DNA from: Promethearchaeia archaeon | Lineage (GTDB): Archaea; Asgardarchaeota; Lokiarchaeia; Sigyniarchaeales; SOKP01 | Direction: 5' to 3' | Assembly: GCA_029856045.1 (NCBI GenBank) | Contig: JAHQWG010000025.1 | Span: 62,001 to 126,000, forward strand | Length of the DNA: 64,000 nt | Part shown: positions 7,913 to 16,819 of the stretch, piece by piece | Layout: the number at the start of each line of letters is the position of its first letter | Position numbering within the stretch: position 1 is the stretch's first letter | Translations under genes and position numbers: made by a program | Notes under the pieces: model-generated | The model's database searches: none | Told to the model about the DNA's origin: nothing | Seen by the model: the letters and a program-made list of their open reading frames with translations, nothing else

Positions 7913-8994
7913 AGTTTTTATGCAAATATTAAAGGAAATTATAATAAAAAGAATTTTTTAAACAAGAAAATTGTTAAGAAAGAAAATGTTATTGTTGTTG
8001 GAGCGGGGATCGGCGGATTGAGTTGTGCTGCTTTATTATCCCACGGAGGACATAAAGTTGTCGTTTTAGAAAAAAATTCTTACATTGATGGTGCTTGTAG
8101 TTCTTATAAAAAACAAGGACATAGTTTTGACCGAGCTGTTCATTTATTTACTGCAGGTTTAAACGATCCCTACGGCATAATTTTAAAAAGATTTGGTCTA
8201 GATAATTTAAAATTTATAAAGGCAATCAATACTAGAACAGCAATGAAAATATATCAGAAAGAAGGTTATTTTTCAATTGATTGAATCAAAAAATAGTCCT
8301 AAGAATTCTTATCCCATGAATATCTTTAGTCCCAATTAACTCAAAACCAAATTTTTTAAAGTTAATTTGAAAATTATAAAAAGAGAAGGGAAAAATTATT
8401 ATAATTTATGATTCTGTAAAAGAATGTTAATTTTTTTAAAAAGAATCATAAAAATCAAAAGAATCAAACCACCTATTGCAAGAATATTTCCTAAAACAAT
8501 TGTATTAAAGACCCAATCAAATGGGTTGGTTAATCTAGCAGTTAACTGATAAAGCAAACTATCTGGAGGCGTTGTTTTTAACTTAAAAATCATGAAAAGT
8601 GATGCCACTTCTATTAAAATGATTCCCAATGTCATTATTCCAAAACTAAAATAAATCAAACTATTAATTATAAAATTTTTAATTGATTTCATAATTTATT
8701 ATACTCATATTAAAAATTTAATTCTTTTCTAGAATTAATATATGTTTTAAAGCTAATCTAAAAGTTATAAAATAAAAATATAATAAAAAAAATTTGATAA
8801 AAACATTTTTATTCCTAAGATGCTTAGCTCTCACACCTGCTCAAACAGGTAAAAATAAACTATCTTCTGTTTTACCCATCGAGGGGCTATATGTAGCTGG
8901 AATCACTGCAGGAACGGATGCTCACGGAATTGGGACGCAGCTGGCCGCGGATTCGAGCATAAAATGCACAGATTTAATTTTACATCGTTGTTAA
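7913..8994 (+). pseudogene. Decayed CrtI/phytoene desaturase-like FAD oxidoreductase
   Basis: Two fragments of one gene family lie in the same orientation. The 5' fragment, open from 7913 to 8284, encodes a dinucleotide-binding start (VIVVGAGIGGLSCAALL, then VVVLEKNSYIDGACSS) but has no ATG, GTG or TTG before the conserved motif and stops after about 100 residues. The 3' fragment (8794-8994) encodes the family's C-terminal FAD-contacting end (TPAQTGKNKLSSVLPIEGLY, then AGTDAHGIGTQLAADS). The roughly 300 central residues are gone, replaced by about 510 bases that hold an unrelated opposite-strand membrane ORF. In the intact family the protein is an isoprenoid desaturase, isomerase or related oxidoreductase of about 500 residues. 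The missing start, missing middle and early stop all indicate a dead gene. Confidence 0.75.
8399..8692 (-). CDS. Small two-helix membrane protein, function unknown
   Basis: An ORF of 97 residues with two strong hydrophobic segments (about residues 10-38 and 60-85), a Thr/Pro-containing loop between them and a basic C-terminus (KKINILLQNHKL). It lies inside the gap of the decayed flavoprotein gene, in the opposite orientation, and may have arrived with the event that removed the middle of that gene. I do not recognise a family. It could be a functional small membrane protein or itself a remnant. Confidence 0.4.
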   Translation of the reverse strand: MKSIKNFIINSLIYFSFGIMTLGIILIEVASLFMIFKLKTTPPDSLLYQLTARLTNPFDWVFNTIVLGNILAIGGLILLIFMILFKKINILLQNHKL

Positions 8995-9012
8995 TATTTT
9001 TCTGATATTCTT

Positions 9013-9855
9013 TCAAAAATCAATATATTCTTTTTTTCGTTTTGTGAATCGAACCAATTGATTAAAACCGTTCCTTTTTAATTCTGATAAAACATCTTTA
9101 AACATATACCCCACTTCACTTAAAAGATGTGCATCTGAACCTAATATTATTGATATATCCAAATTGTGCATTTCTCTAATTATTTCCCAACTAGGATATT
9201 GTTCTTTTACATCTTTTCGAAATCCACCTGTATTTATCTCAATAACCATATCATTTCTCTTTATGGATTTTAAGACTTTAATTACTTTCTCAAAAATTCT
9301 ATCATGGTTTTTAGGGAATTTTCTAAATTTTTTAGGTAAATCAAAATGTGCTACTACATCGAATAAATTTGACTCCACTAAATGAAGTAGTTTATCATAA
9401 TACTGTTCGTAAATCGAATCAATATCATAATTATTATAATTTTCGATGAAATATGGGTCATCAAAACACCATGCTCCTAATCTACTCATTAAAACATGGC
9501 ATGACCCAAAAACAAAATCTAATTTATCCGAAAATTTATTTAGTGCATTTGAGATCTCTACTTCTTGCCCTTTCATATAATCAACTTCAATTCCAAGTTT
9601 TACAGAAATTTTTTCACTATACTTAACTTTTAATCTCTCTGCTTCATTAATATAATCGGTAAATTCATCCATTGTCATAGCATATTTTTCAGTTGGGATG
9701 TTTTCAGGTAAGTAATACATTGGAAAATGATCACAAAAACCAATTTCACCCAATCCAATTTTAATTGCGGCTTTAACGTAATCTTCTAAATTTCCTTCTG
9801 CATGTCTACACAGTTGATTGTGAGTGTGATAATCAGATATATGCTTTAAATTCAT
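9013..9855 (-). CDS. PHP-domain phosphatase, histidinol-phosphatase (HisJ) family
   Basis: A protein of 280 residues with PHP-fold metal motifs in order: SDYHTHNQLCRHAEG at the N-terminus, IGFCDHFP, GIEVDYM (glutamate ligand), FGSCHVL, VVAHFDLP and the C-terminal GSDAHLLSEVG. This set and the length match HisJ/HisK-type histidinol-phosphate phosphatases, which catalyse the step before histidinol dehydrogenase in histidine synthesis. No other his genes are visible nearby, and PHP phosphatases with other substrates look alike, so the exact substrate is inferred. The ATG at 9855 gives a complete first motif within ten residues. Confidence 0.7.
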   Translation of the reverse strand: MNLKHISDYHTHNQLCRHAEGNLEDYVKAAIKIGLGEIGFCDHFPMYYLPENIPTEKYAMTMDEFTDYINEAERLKVKYSEKISVKLGIEVDYMKGQEVEISNALNKFSDKLDFVFGSCHVLMSRLGAWCFDDPYFIENYNNYDIDSIYEQYYDKLLHLVESNLFDVVAHFDLPKKFRKFPKNHDRIFEKVIKVLKSIKRNDMVIEINTGGFRKDVKEQYPSWEIIREMHNLDISIILGSDAHLLSEVGYMFKDVLSELKRNGFNQLVRFTKRKKEYIDF

Positions 9856-9973
9856 TTTATGATGCCCAAATGGTGATTTATAAAAACCTCAAAATTTGTT
9901 ATTTATTTTATAAATTTAAGAGATTAGTTAAATGTTTCAAAAACCTTCAAAAGAAAAATTAAACGAATTAAGA

Positions 9974-9984
9974 ACTATTTAAAT
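9974..9984 (+). promoter_or_regulatory. TATA box for the alpha/beta hydrolase gene
   Basis: TATTTAAATAT is centred about 24 bases before the ATG at 10003. The spacing predicts a leaderless transcript, in agreement with the absence of a Shine-Dalgarno element. Confidence 0.5.
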
Positions 9985-10002
9985 ATTTTATTATTAATAT
10001 AA

Positions 10003-10824
10003 ATGATGAGTTCTTTTAAAGAAAAAATTTTTGATGGACCATATGAAGTTGTGGAAATTCAAATAACGAATGAAGGAAAAAAATTTCGAGGGATAATCTA
10101 TTTCCCTGATAAAAATAAATTTAAAAAACCTTTTCCCGTTATTATCTATTTTCAAGGTTTCCCTCAAATTCTTCCATTTTTTCATATAATTCAAGAACTT
10201 AAATATTTATTAAATTTAGGATTCGCTATTATCCTTGTTTATTTAAGAGGGTATAAATTTAGTGAAGGAACTATATCTATTCAGGGGCAAATTTCTGATG
10301 GTTTGAAAATAATTGATTTTCTTGAATTAATGGCAAAAAAATCTGTTATTGATAATAAATATATAAATATATTAGCTCGGGATTTTGGAGCTTTTATTTC
10401 ACTTGCGATTTCTTCAAAAATTGATAAAATAAATTATTTGGGAATTTTAAATCCAATATTAGATGTATCTAAGCATATTGAAAGTAAAAAATTTCACGAA
10501 ACTCTGAACTATATTAATAAATTTTTGCCAGGGATGATTCATGGAATAGAAAATGTAGACAAATTTATAAAAAATACAATAATAGAACTTAGAGATTATC
10601 CGATTCAAAAAATTATTTCTCATTTGAATGCCAAGAAAATTATGGTAATTCTTGGAGAAAAAGATAAAATAACACCTTTAGAGGAATTTTACAGAATTTT
10701 TAATAATTGCAATGTCTCATTTATAGAAGTAATTATTGATAAAATGGAACACGAACCTGCATTTGAGATAGAAAAAAATTTAATTGAACAAGAATTCTCA
10801 ACATTTTTTAAAGAATTAATTTAA
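10003..10824 (+). CDS. Alpha/beta hydrolase with an aspartate at the nucleophile elbow
   Basis: A 273-residue protein with the alpha/beta-hydrolase core: PFPVIIYFQGFPQ (oxyanion-loop strand), LRGYKFSEGT, the elbow NILARDFGAFISL and a late LGEKDKITPLEEF (acid residue) and MEHEPAF (histidine). The overall plan resembles S9/dienelactone hydrolase-type esterases or peptidases, but the usual GxSxG elbow reads A-R-D-F-G, placing Asp127 where serine is expected. Asp nucleophiles occur in haloalkane dehalogenases and epoxide hydrolases, although this protein otherwise does not look like those. It is either an unusual Asp-type hydrolase or inactive. Two ATGs are adjacent (10003 and 10006); either is possible. 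Confidence 0.6.
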   Translation: MMSSFKEKIFDGPYEVVEIQITNEGKKFRGIIYFPDKNKFKKPFPVIIYFQGFPQILPFFHIIQELKYLLNLGFAIILVYLRGYKFSEGTISIQGQISDGLKIIDFLELMAKKSVIDNKYINILARDFGAFISLAISSKIDKINYLGILNPILDVSKHIESKKFHETLNYINKFLPGMIHGIENVDKFIKNTIIELRDYPIQKIISHLNAKKIMVILGEKDKITPLEEFYRIFNNCNVSFIEVIIDKMEHEPAFEIEKNLIEQEFSTFFKELI

Positions 10825-10908
10825 ATAAAAACGATTTTATTTCATTAAAAATGAATTTAATTATATTTTTCATTTTATTATTTCACTTAAAAAAGTAAAT
10901 TATTCAAA

Positions 10909-12813
10909 ATGACACAATTTGAAATACGTTTTCAACCTGATGGAAGGAGGATTAATGTAGAACAAGGAATTTCGGTTCTTGAAGCAATTAATTTAACCGG
11001 GATTGATCTTGTTTCTCTTTGCGGTGGTAAAGGAACATGTGGAAAATGCAAAATTATCATAGAAAAGGGAGAAATAAAAGAATCCTTAACAGAAAAAGAG
11101 AAAGAATTTTTGACAAAAGATCAGATTGATGAAAATTATCGATTAGCTTGTCAAATTAAGGTATTTAATGATTTGATAATAAGAATTCCTGAAGCAAGTC
11201 GAACTGGAAAACAAAGATTGCAAATTGAAGGGATTAAAGCACCGGTAAAAGTAGAACCGTTAATAAAAAAATTTTTTATACAGCTTAATAAACCTTCATT
11301 AGATGAACCCAAATCAGATGTTGATCGTTTAAATGATTATATTCTAAAAAAATTTGGAATTTCAAAATTAAAATTTAATATTGATGCATTGAAATCCCTT
11401 GGCACGGTAATTCGAGAAGATAATTATAAATTTACTGTGTGCATTTGGAATAATTCAGAAATTATAACAATAGAACCAGGAGATACTACTGAAAAAATAT
11501 TTGGCTATGCTGTAGATATTGGAACAACTAAATTAGCTGGTTATCTTATTAATTTGACCAACGGAGATGTTTTAGCAGCTGGAGGTTTGATGAACCCACA
11601 AATTCGCTTTGGAGAGGATGTAATTTCAAGAATAGCATATAAAGATCCTCAGCAAATGCATAGTGTTGTTATTGAGGGACTCAATGAACTTTTGATAGAT
11701 TTAACTAACAGAGTTTCAATTGATTTAGAAAATATTTATGAGATGACAGCAGTCGGAAATACTTGTATGCATCATATTTTCCTAAACTTAAATGCGAAGC
11801 AATTAGGTTATTCACCCTATGTCCCAGTTGTAAGAAACGGCCTAAGCATTAAAAATGATAAAATTGGAATGAAACTTAACAGATTCGGAAAAATTTATAC
11901 ACTCCCAGTTGTAGCAGGTTTTGTAGGTGCGGATACAATCGGTGTGATATTAGCCTCTGAGATATATAAACATGATGAGCTATGTATGGCTTTAGATATA
12001 GGTACAAACACTGAAGTAGTTTTGGGTAATAAAGACCGTATTTTAGCTTGTGCTTGTGCTTCAGGTCCCGCTTTTGAAGGAGCACATATTAAGTTTGGTA
12101 TGCGTGCTGCAAATGGTGCAATTGAAAAAATAAAAATAGACCCTGAAACATTAGAACCTACTTATCTTACAATTGATAATGTCAAACCTCGAGGCATTTG
12201 TGGCTCAGCAATTGTTGATATTCCTGCAGAAATGTTAAAAACCAAAATAATCAATTTAAGAGGAAAAATAAACAAGAATCTTGAATCAGATAGAATAAGA
12301 CAAGGTGATAATGGATACGAATATGTACTTGTATGGGGCAGAAATTCTTTCTCAAAGAGAGATATAACTATAAGTCAAAAAGATATTGGAGAAATAATTT
12401 TAGCAAAAGCAGCAATGCATACTGGAACAGAAATATTGATGCAAAAATTTGGGGTAAAGGATGATAATATTGATAATTTATTTATTGCAGGAGCATTTGG
12501 GACGCATATTGACATAGAAAACGCAAGAATGATTGGAATATACCCAGAGATTTCTCTTGATAAGATAAAAAGAGTAGGAAATGCTGCCGGTACTGGCTCT
12601 CGAATGTGTTTAGTTTCAAAAACAATGAGAAAGTTAGCCGAGGAGATGTCTAAAAAAATTGAGTATATTGAATTAGCAGTTCAACCTAATTTTCAAAGTA
12701 TTTTCTTAAATTCTCATTATTTACCTTATGCAGATTTGGCACGATATCCAATAACTACCAAATTTTTAAAAAAAATTGGAAATTATTCTGAAAAAAAAAT
12801 TAGAATTTTTTAA
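10909..12813 (+). CDS. RACo-like reductive activator of corrinoid proteins (2Fe-2S + ASKHA/DUF4445)
   Basis: A protein of 634 residues. The N-terminal 100 residues are a plant-type ferredoxin domain with cysteines at 38, 44, 47 and 81 (SLCGGKGTCGKC, then RLACQI). The rest is the DUF4445/ASKHA ATPase region, with the actin-like motifs YAVDIGTTKLAGY, AVGNTCMHH, ALDIGTNTEV and a C-terminal LFIAGAFGTH. RACo and RamA-type proteins use ATP to reduce inactive Co(II) corrinoid to Co(I) in methyltransferase systems. No corrinoid protein or methyltransferase gene is adjacent, so the target is unknown. An MBL-fold hydrolase follows 14 bases later and is probably co-transcribed. Confidence 0.85.
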   Translation: MTQFEIRFQPDGRRINVEQGISVLEAINLTGIDLVSLCGGKGTCGKCKIIIEKGEIKESLTEKEKEFLTKDQIDENYRLACQIKVFNDLIIRIPEASRTGKQRLQIEGIKAPVKVEPLIKKFFIQLNKPSLDEPKSDVDRLNDYILKKFGISKLKFNIDALKSLGTVIREDNYKFTVCIWNNSEIITIEPGDTTEKIFGYAVDIGTTKLAGYLINLTNGDVLAAGGLMNPQIRFGEDVISRIAYKDPQQMHSVVIEGLNELLIDLTNRVSIDLENIYEMTAVGNTCMHHIFLNLNAKQLGYSPYVPVVRNGLSIKNDKIGMKLNRFGKIYTLPVVAGFVGADTIGVILASEIYKHDELCMALDIGTNTEVVLGNKDRILACACASGPAFEGAHIKFGMRAANGAIEKIKIDPETLEPTYLTIDNVKPRGICGSAIVDIPAEMLKTKIINLRGKINKNLESDRIRQGDNGYEYVLVWGRNSFSKRDITISQKDIGEIILAKAAMHTGTEILMQKFGVKDDNIDNLFIAGAFGTHIDIENARMIGIYPEISLDKIKRVGNAAGTGSRMCLVSKTMRKLAEEMSKKIEYIELAVQPNFQSIFLNSHYLPYADLARYPITTKFLKKIGNYSEKKIRIF

Positions 12814-12827
12814 AATGATTTCAAATC

Positions 12828-13487
12828 ATGAGGAAAATAATAAATAAATTGTATCATGTTGGAGATTCTGGTTGTTCAATTTTTATGGTAAATTCAGGAT
12901 CTGAAGGAGGTTTAGTTCTAATAGATTGCGGAATGAACATTAATTTAATTCAAAAGATTAAAAATGAGGGATTCAAGCCAAGAAATATAAAGCATTGTTT
13001 CTTGACACATTGTCACATTGATCATATCGCAGCATGCAGCGATTTATTAGCTATTGCACCAGATGTAAAATTTTATGCTCATGAATTAGATGCGGATGCT
13101 ATAGAAAATAAAGGGTTTAATAACAAAACCGCAGCTAGCTGGTATAATGTAAATTATCAACCAATTAAATTGTTCAGAAGAATTAAAGAAGTAGAAGAAG
13201 ATTTTTCTATTGGGGATTATATTTTTAAAAGTATACACACTCCTGGTCATACTCCAGGATCAATTTCTATTTATGTAAAAATGGGTGATAAAGGAGTACT
13301 ATTTGGGCAAGATATTCATGGACCTTTTATGGCAAGTTTTGGTTCGAATTTAGAGGATTATCAAAAATCTATGCAAAAATTATTAGACTTAAATGCTGAT
13401 ATTTTATGTGAAGGGCATTTCGGTGTTTTTAAACCAGCAGAAAAGGTGAGAAAATATATTAAAGATTATATGGAAAGCAATCGATGA
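12828..13487 (+). CDS. MBL-fold hydrolase (glyoxalase II-like)
   Basis: A compact metallo-beta-lactamase fold of 219 residues. The metal-binding residues are clear: FLTHCHIDHIA near residue 64, HTPGHTPGSI near residue 140, the aspartate of GQDIHGP and the final CEGHFG. Glyoxalase II-like proteins hydrolyse thioesters, but many archaeal members have other small-molecule substrates. It is placed 14 bases after the RACo-like gene, suggesting a shared transcript; whether it works with the corrinoid activator is unknown. The ATG start gives a complete fold. Confidence 0.7.
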   Translation: MRKIINKLYHVGDSGCSIFMVNSGSEGGLVLIDCGMNINLIQKIKNEGFKPRNIKHCFLTHCHIDHIAACSDLLAIAPDVKFYAHELDADAIENKGFNNKTAASWYNVNYQPIKLFRRIKEVEEDFSIGDYIFKSIHTPGHTPGSISIYVKMGDKGVLFGQDIHGPFMASFGSNLEDYQKSMQKLLDLNADILCEGHFGVFKPAEKVRKYIKDYMESNR

Positions 13488-13529
13488 TTACTATGAAAAA
13501 AATTCAAAAAAAAAGAAATTTTTATTGAT

Positions 13530-14549
13530 TTATGAAGCTCGGTTAAAATCAAGAAGTGATTTATTAAAAATCAAACGTTCTATCCAAGTACTTTGAATTC
13601 TTTCGAACATTTTTTTTTCATATTTCAAATTCGAGAGATTTAGTATTTGAGCAAAGATTTCAGAAGGAATCAATATTACATTAGAGCTATTTCTTTTCTT
13701 AATTAACTCATCTAAAGATACAGGTTTATCTAATTGTACAATTTTAAGATTAGGATTAGATGTGTTGTAATATTTCTTAAATTTTCGCCAAGCATTATAG
13801 TATATATTTCGCGTATCAAAACCTTCCATATTATTTGGTCTCCCCAACTTCTTGAGATGATCTCGATATTTTCTTTTAATAAACTTAATTCTACTTTCTT
13901 CAGATTGTATTTCTCTAATTTCTCCATTAACTAATGAATTTTTATTAAATGGGATAAGAAAACCTGTATGGATCAACATAAATTTTGGTGGATAAACCTG
14001 ACCTACTGTAATTTTTGTGGATAATTCTGGATCGCTACTAGCAATTGCGAAATATTTAGTTAATTGTGCAATTTCAGCCTCTCCCACAATGGTTTTACTA
14101 AAATAAGCCTTAAGTTCAATATAACATAAATACTTTCCTTTTGTCAATAGCATATCTGGAGTATTTTGATTTAAACTAGGTTCAATTTCAATTTCATAAC
14201 TTAATTTTTTAAAGTAGTTAGAAACAATTTGCATAAGACATTCTTCACGCTGCTTCTGAGCACTTTCAGGATCTTGGCCACCAAGTTCGCTAATTATTTT
14301 CCATATGCTAAGATCATTTTTTGATTTCCAAGAGTCCTTATTAGAAGAAACTAAAGTTTTAAATACAGTATCTTGTTTGTTTTCTTTTTTGAAAAATCTC
14401 AATGCGATTTTATCTTTGACGTACCCCTTTTGATAAGTAAAAATTGTAGGAGTTCGCGGTTTATTATCCATTTTTAATCGAATTTTTTTTGAAACTGGTC
14501 GAAAACGCATTGAATCTGATTTACCCATATAAAATTTATAACTATTCAT
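13530..14549 (-). CDS. PD-(D/E)XK nuclease-like protein
   Basis: A protein of about 339 residues if started at ATG 14549 (MNSYKF). The longer frame up to 14693 is rejected because it overlaps the PAP2 gene. The central region has the restriction-endonuclease-fold signature: a helix with EECLMQIVSNYFKKL, then NTPDMLLTKGKYLCYIELKAY, giving Asp132 and the E-x-K pair Glu145/Lys147. A basic region (FIKRKYRDHLKKLG) follows. This suggests a Mg-dependent DNA or RNA nuclease. There is no methyltransferase or specificity subunit nearby, so it is not an ordinary restriction system. It lies 40 bases downstream of the PAP2 gene on the same strand. The exact start is uncertain; ATGs at 14525 and 14507 are alternatives. 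Confidence 0.55.
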   Translation of the reverse strand: MNSYKFYMGKSDSMRFRPVSKKIRLKMDNKPRTPTIFTYQKGYVKDKIALRFFKKENKQDTVFKTLVSSNKDSWKSKNDLSIWKIISELGGQDPESAQKQREECLMQIVSNYFKKLSYEIEIEPSLNQNTPDMLLTKGKYLCYIELKAYFSKTIVGEAEIAQLTKYFAIASSDPELSTKITVGQVYPPKFMLIHTGFLIPFNKNSLVNGEIREIQSEESRIKFIKRKYRDHLKKLGRPNNMEGFDTRNIYYNAWRKFKKYYNTSNPNLKIVQLDKPVSLDELIKKRNSSNVILIPSEIFAQILNLSNLKYEKKMFERIQSTWIERLIFNKSLLDFNRAS

Positions 14550-14589
14550 TACCAAAAAAATTATTGGAAAAAGATGAAAAAAAAATATT

Positions 14590-15453
14590 TTAATTGCTTT
14601 TGGTAGAGAAATAATATTTTTTATATAAAAAGAGAAATACAATCGAAGCCATTCCAGCCGAGAATAAAGTGTCAGAAGCATAATGGGCTCCAATTACTAT
14701 TCTACCTAACGCTTCAATAATGCCCCCAGCTATAACTATTATTGATATAAAATATTTTATTTTTTTATCTTTATTTAAGACTAAAAGAATTAATGGTAGT
14801 AACATAAATCCCATAGCAGTGTGACCTGAAGGAAATGATTGATTACCAGTATAACCTTGAGGAATATACCAGGGAGTGAATTCTGGATAACCTGGAGGTG
14901 TTAGATTCCTAAATCTTACCCTTCCCCAGAGGAGTTTGACTATCTGAACAAAAATCAAAGGATTAATTATAGCTAATAACAGTGTTATTTGTCCAAATTT
15001 TATATATGGGTGAAATTTATCTGAAGGGATTTTTTTAAAAACAAAATGTAATATTAATCCTATAACAATTCCGAGAGCAGGGATTAGAAAATATTCATAA
15101 ATTCCAATATTTAATAGATTTCCTTCTGAGACTAACTCATCAATTACTCTATATAAAAGTAAAACAATCGCAATTATGATTGTTGCAATGAAAATTATAT
15201 ATTTCCCCTTTCCTGATCTATTAACACTTCCAATAAGAACATATATACTTATAAAAACCATTATCCAACCAGGATATTCACCATAATCTGCAATAAATTT
15301 AGCCCAGATTGAATTTTCATCTACAATTCCTATAGAAATCTGGAGATCAGTGAAACCAAAAATTATAGCCAATACAATCCAGATTAAAATTATTGGGATT
15401 ACAAGTTTTCTGGCGAAACTATCTTTCCATTCCGATTCTTCTTTTTCTTCCAT
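14590..15453 (-). CDS. PAP2-family membrane phosphatase
   Basis: A protein of 287 residues with about six hydrophobic segments and the three PAP2 motifs: KLLWGRVRFRN (motif 1), NQSFPSGHTAMGF (motif 2, catalytic His) and GRIVIGAHYASD (motif 3, catalytic His and Asp). PAP2 enzymes dephosphorylate lipid phosphates or isoprenyl diphosphates at the membrane surface. In an archaeon the likely substrates are polyprenyl phosphates or archaeal lipid phosphates (inference). A geranylgeranyl reductase-like gene lies upstream on the same strand, in keeping with lipid metabolism. Confidence 0.8.
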   Translation of the reverse strand: MEEKEESEWKDSFARKLVIPIILIWIVLAIIFGFTDLQISIGIVDENSIWAKFIADYGEYPGWIMVFISIYVLIGSVNRSGKGKYIIFIATIIIAIVLLLYRVIDELVSEGNLLNIGIYEYFLIPALGIVIGLILHFVFKKIPSDKFHPYIKFGQITLLLAIINPLIFVQIVKLLWGRVRFRNLTPPGYPEFTPWYIPQGYTGNQSFPSGHTAMGFMLLPLILLVLNKDKKIKYFISIIVIAGGIIEALGRIVIGAHYASDTLFSAGMASIVFLFLYKKYYFSTKSN

Positions 15454-15530
15454 TTATTACACTGTTAATTCCTTTTTATTGATAATTAAATCCTTCTTAA
15501 TTTAAATTATTAATGAATAATTGTATTATT

Positions 15531-16736
15531 TTAAAACAATAGTGTTATAATAATTTGATAAATTAAATTTGGATTTTTTTTTAAAATTCGGAATAAAAAT
15601 TTTAAAAAAGTAAAATTTTTTACCAATTTAAAAATTAAATTCCTTGGAAAATCCATATCTCCATATAATGAAATTATTTTTTCGATTTTTGTAGTTTTAA
15701 TAATTATAAACAAATCATCAAAGTCATCTGAATGAAAATTCTCAAAGATAATTCTAATTAAATAATTGATCTTTAATTGCTTTCCAATAGTTCGAGCACA
15801 TACTTTCTCATAATTCTTTTTTATGAAATTTTTAGAAAAACAGTTTTCTTTAAAACATTTAATTATGCATGTTGCAGCAATTTTAGATGCACTTAAAAGC
15901 ATTACTATACCTCCACCTGTAGTAGCTTTAACTTGGCATGCAGAATCTCCTAATAGAAGAATGTTATCAAATGCCATTTTATTCATCTTACCTATTGGAA
16001 TAATACCCCCTTGCTGAGAAATTTTATTTCTAACATCTATATTTAATTGGTTTAAAAAAATCTTAAATTTCTTCGAAATATTTCTTGAAGACGCTAATCC
16101 AATTCGATATATATTATTTCCTTCAGGAACAATCCATCCAAAGAGTTCCTTCCATTGAGAATCAAAATATAAATTTGTTTTATTTTCATCAAAATTTCCT
16201 TTTATTCGAATTTGAATAGCAGAAATGGTATTATTTTGAATACCTAATAATTTTCCAACAGTTGATATTGGACCATCACATGCAACTAGAATTTTTGCCG
16301 AAATTATTCTTTTTGTTGTTTTAATCTGAATTATTTTTTGGTTATTTCCTTTCAAATAGTGAAAGGTTTTAAATTTCTCATCGAGAAAATATTCAATATT
16401 TTGTTTAATGATGTTTTTTTTATAAAATAAGCGGTCTAATGCAATTCTATCGATAATATATGGTTCTTCATCACCAGATAATTCAATAGATCTACCAGAG
16501 GGACTAAAAATCTTGGCTGTTTTAACTCGATTTAAGATGATCTCTTCAGGAACATCTATCAATTGAGTTAGCTTTTTTGATATAATTCCTGCACATTGTA
16601 ATGGTATTCCAACCTCCTTATGCTCCTCAATTACTACTACATTTAAACCTGCCCTTGAAAGTAAATGTGCTAAGTAATTTCCTGCTATACTAGCCCCGAT
16701 GATACATACATCATAAATCTTGCTAAAATTATTCAT
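15531..16736 (-). CDS. Geranylgeranyl reductase-family FAD-dependent oxidoreductase
   Basis: A flavoprotein of 401 residues. It has an FAD-binding start (DVCIIGASIAGNYLAHLL), a VVVIEEHKEVG second strand, the family's PLQCAGIIS segment near residue 48, VACDGPISTVGKLLG and the second FAD motif NILLLGDSACQVKATTGGG. This is the pattern of archaeal geranylgeranyl reductases, which saturate the isoprenoid chains of membrane lipids. It could instead act on menaquinone or dolichol side chains. The C-terminal 70 residues are hydrophobic and basic, compatible with membrane association. It is followed on the same strand by the PAP2 gene with 77 bases between them. Confidence 0.75.
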   Translation of the reverse strand: MNNFSKIYDVCIIGASIAGNYLAHLLSRAGLNVVVIEEHKEVGIPLQCAGIISKKLTQLIDVPEEIILNRVKTAKIFSPSGRSIELSGDEEPYIIDRIALDRLFYKKNIIKQNIEYFLDEKFKTFHYLKGNNQKIIQIKTTKRIISAKILVACDGPISTVGKLLGIQNNTISAIQIRIKGNFDENKTNLYFDSQWKELFGWIVPEGNNIYRIGLASSRNISKKFKIFLNQLNIDVRNKISQQGGIIPIGKMNKMAFDNILLLGDSACQVKATTGGGIVMLLSASKIAATCIIKCFKENCFSKNFIKKNYEKVCARTIGKQLKINYLIRIIFENFHSDDFDDLFIIIKTTKIEKIISLYGDMDFPRNLIFKLVKNFTFLKFLFRILKKNPNLIYQIIITLLF

Positions 16737-16819
16737 TTTATACTTTATTTTTACTGCTAACTAAGCAAAAAATTAAGTCTAATAAAAATAGTTGATTGTA
16801 AGATAAAAATTCTTAAAAT

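Noticed and set aside
8018..8994. Two independent small genes at 8018-8284 and 8794-8994
   Set aside because: They correspond to the two ends of one flavoprotein family, in order and orientation, so they are fragments of one pseudogene.
14550..14693. N-terminal extension of the PD-(D/E)XK protein
   Set aside because: The stretch is the other frame of the PAP2 C-terminal helix; the hydrophobic residues come from that gene.
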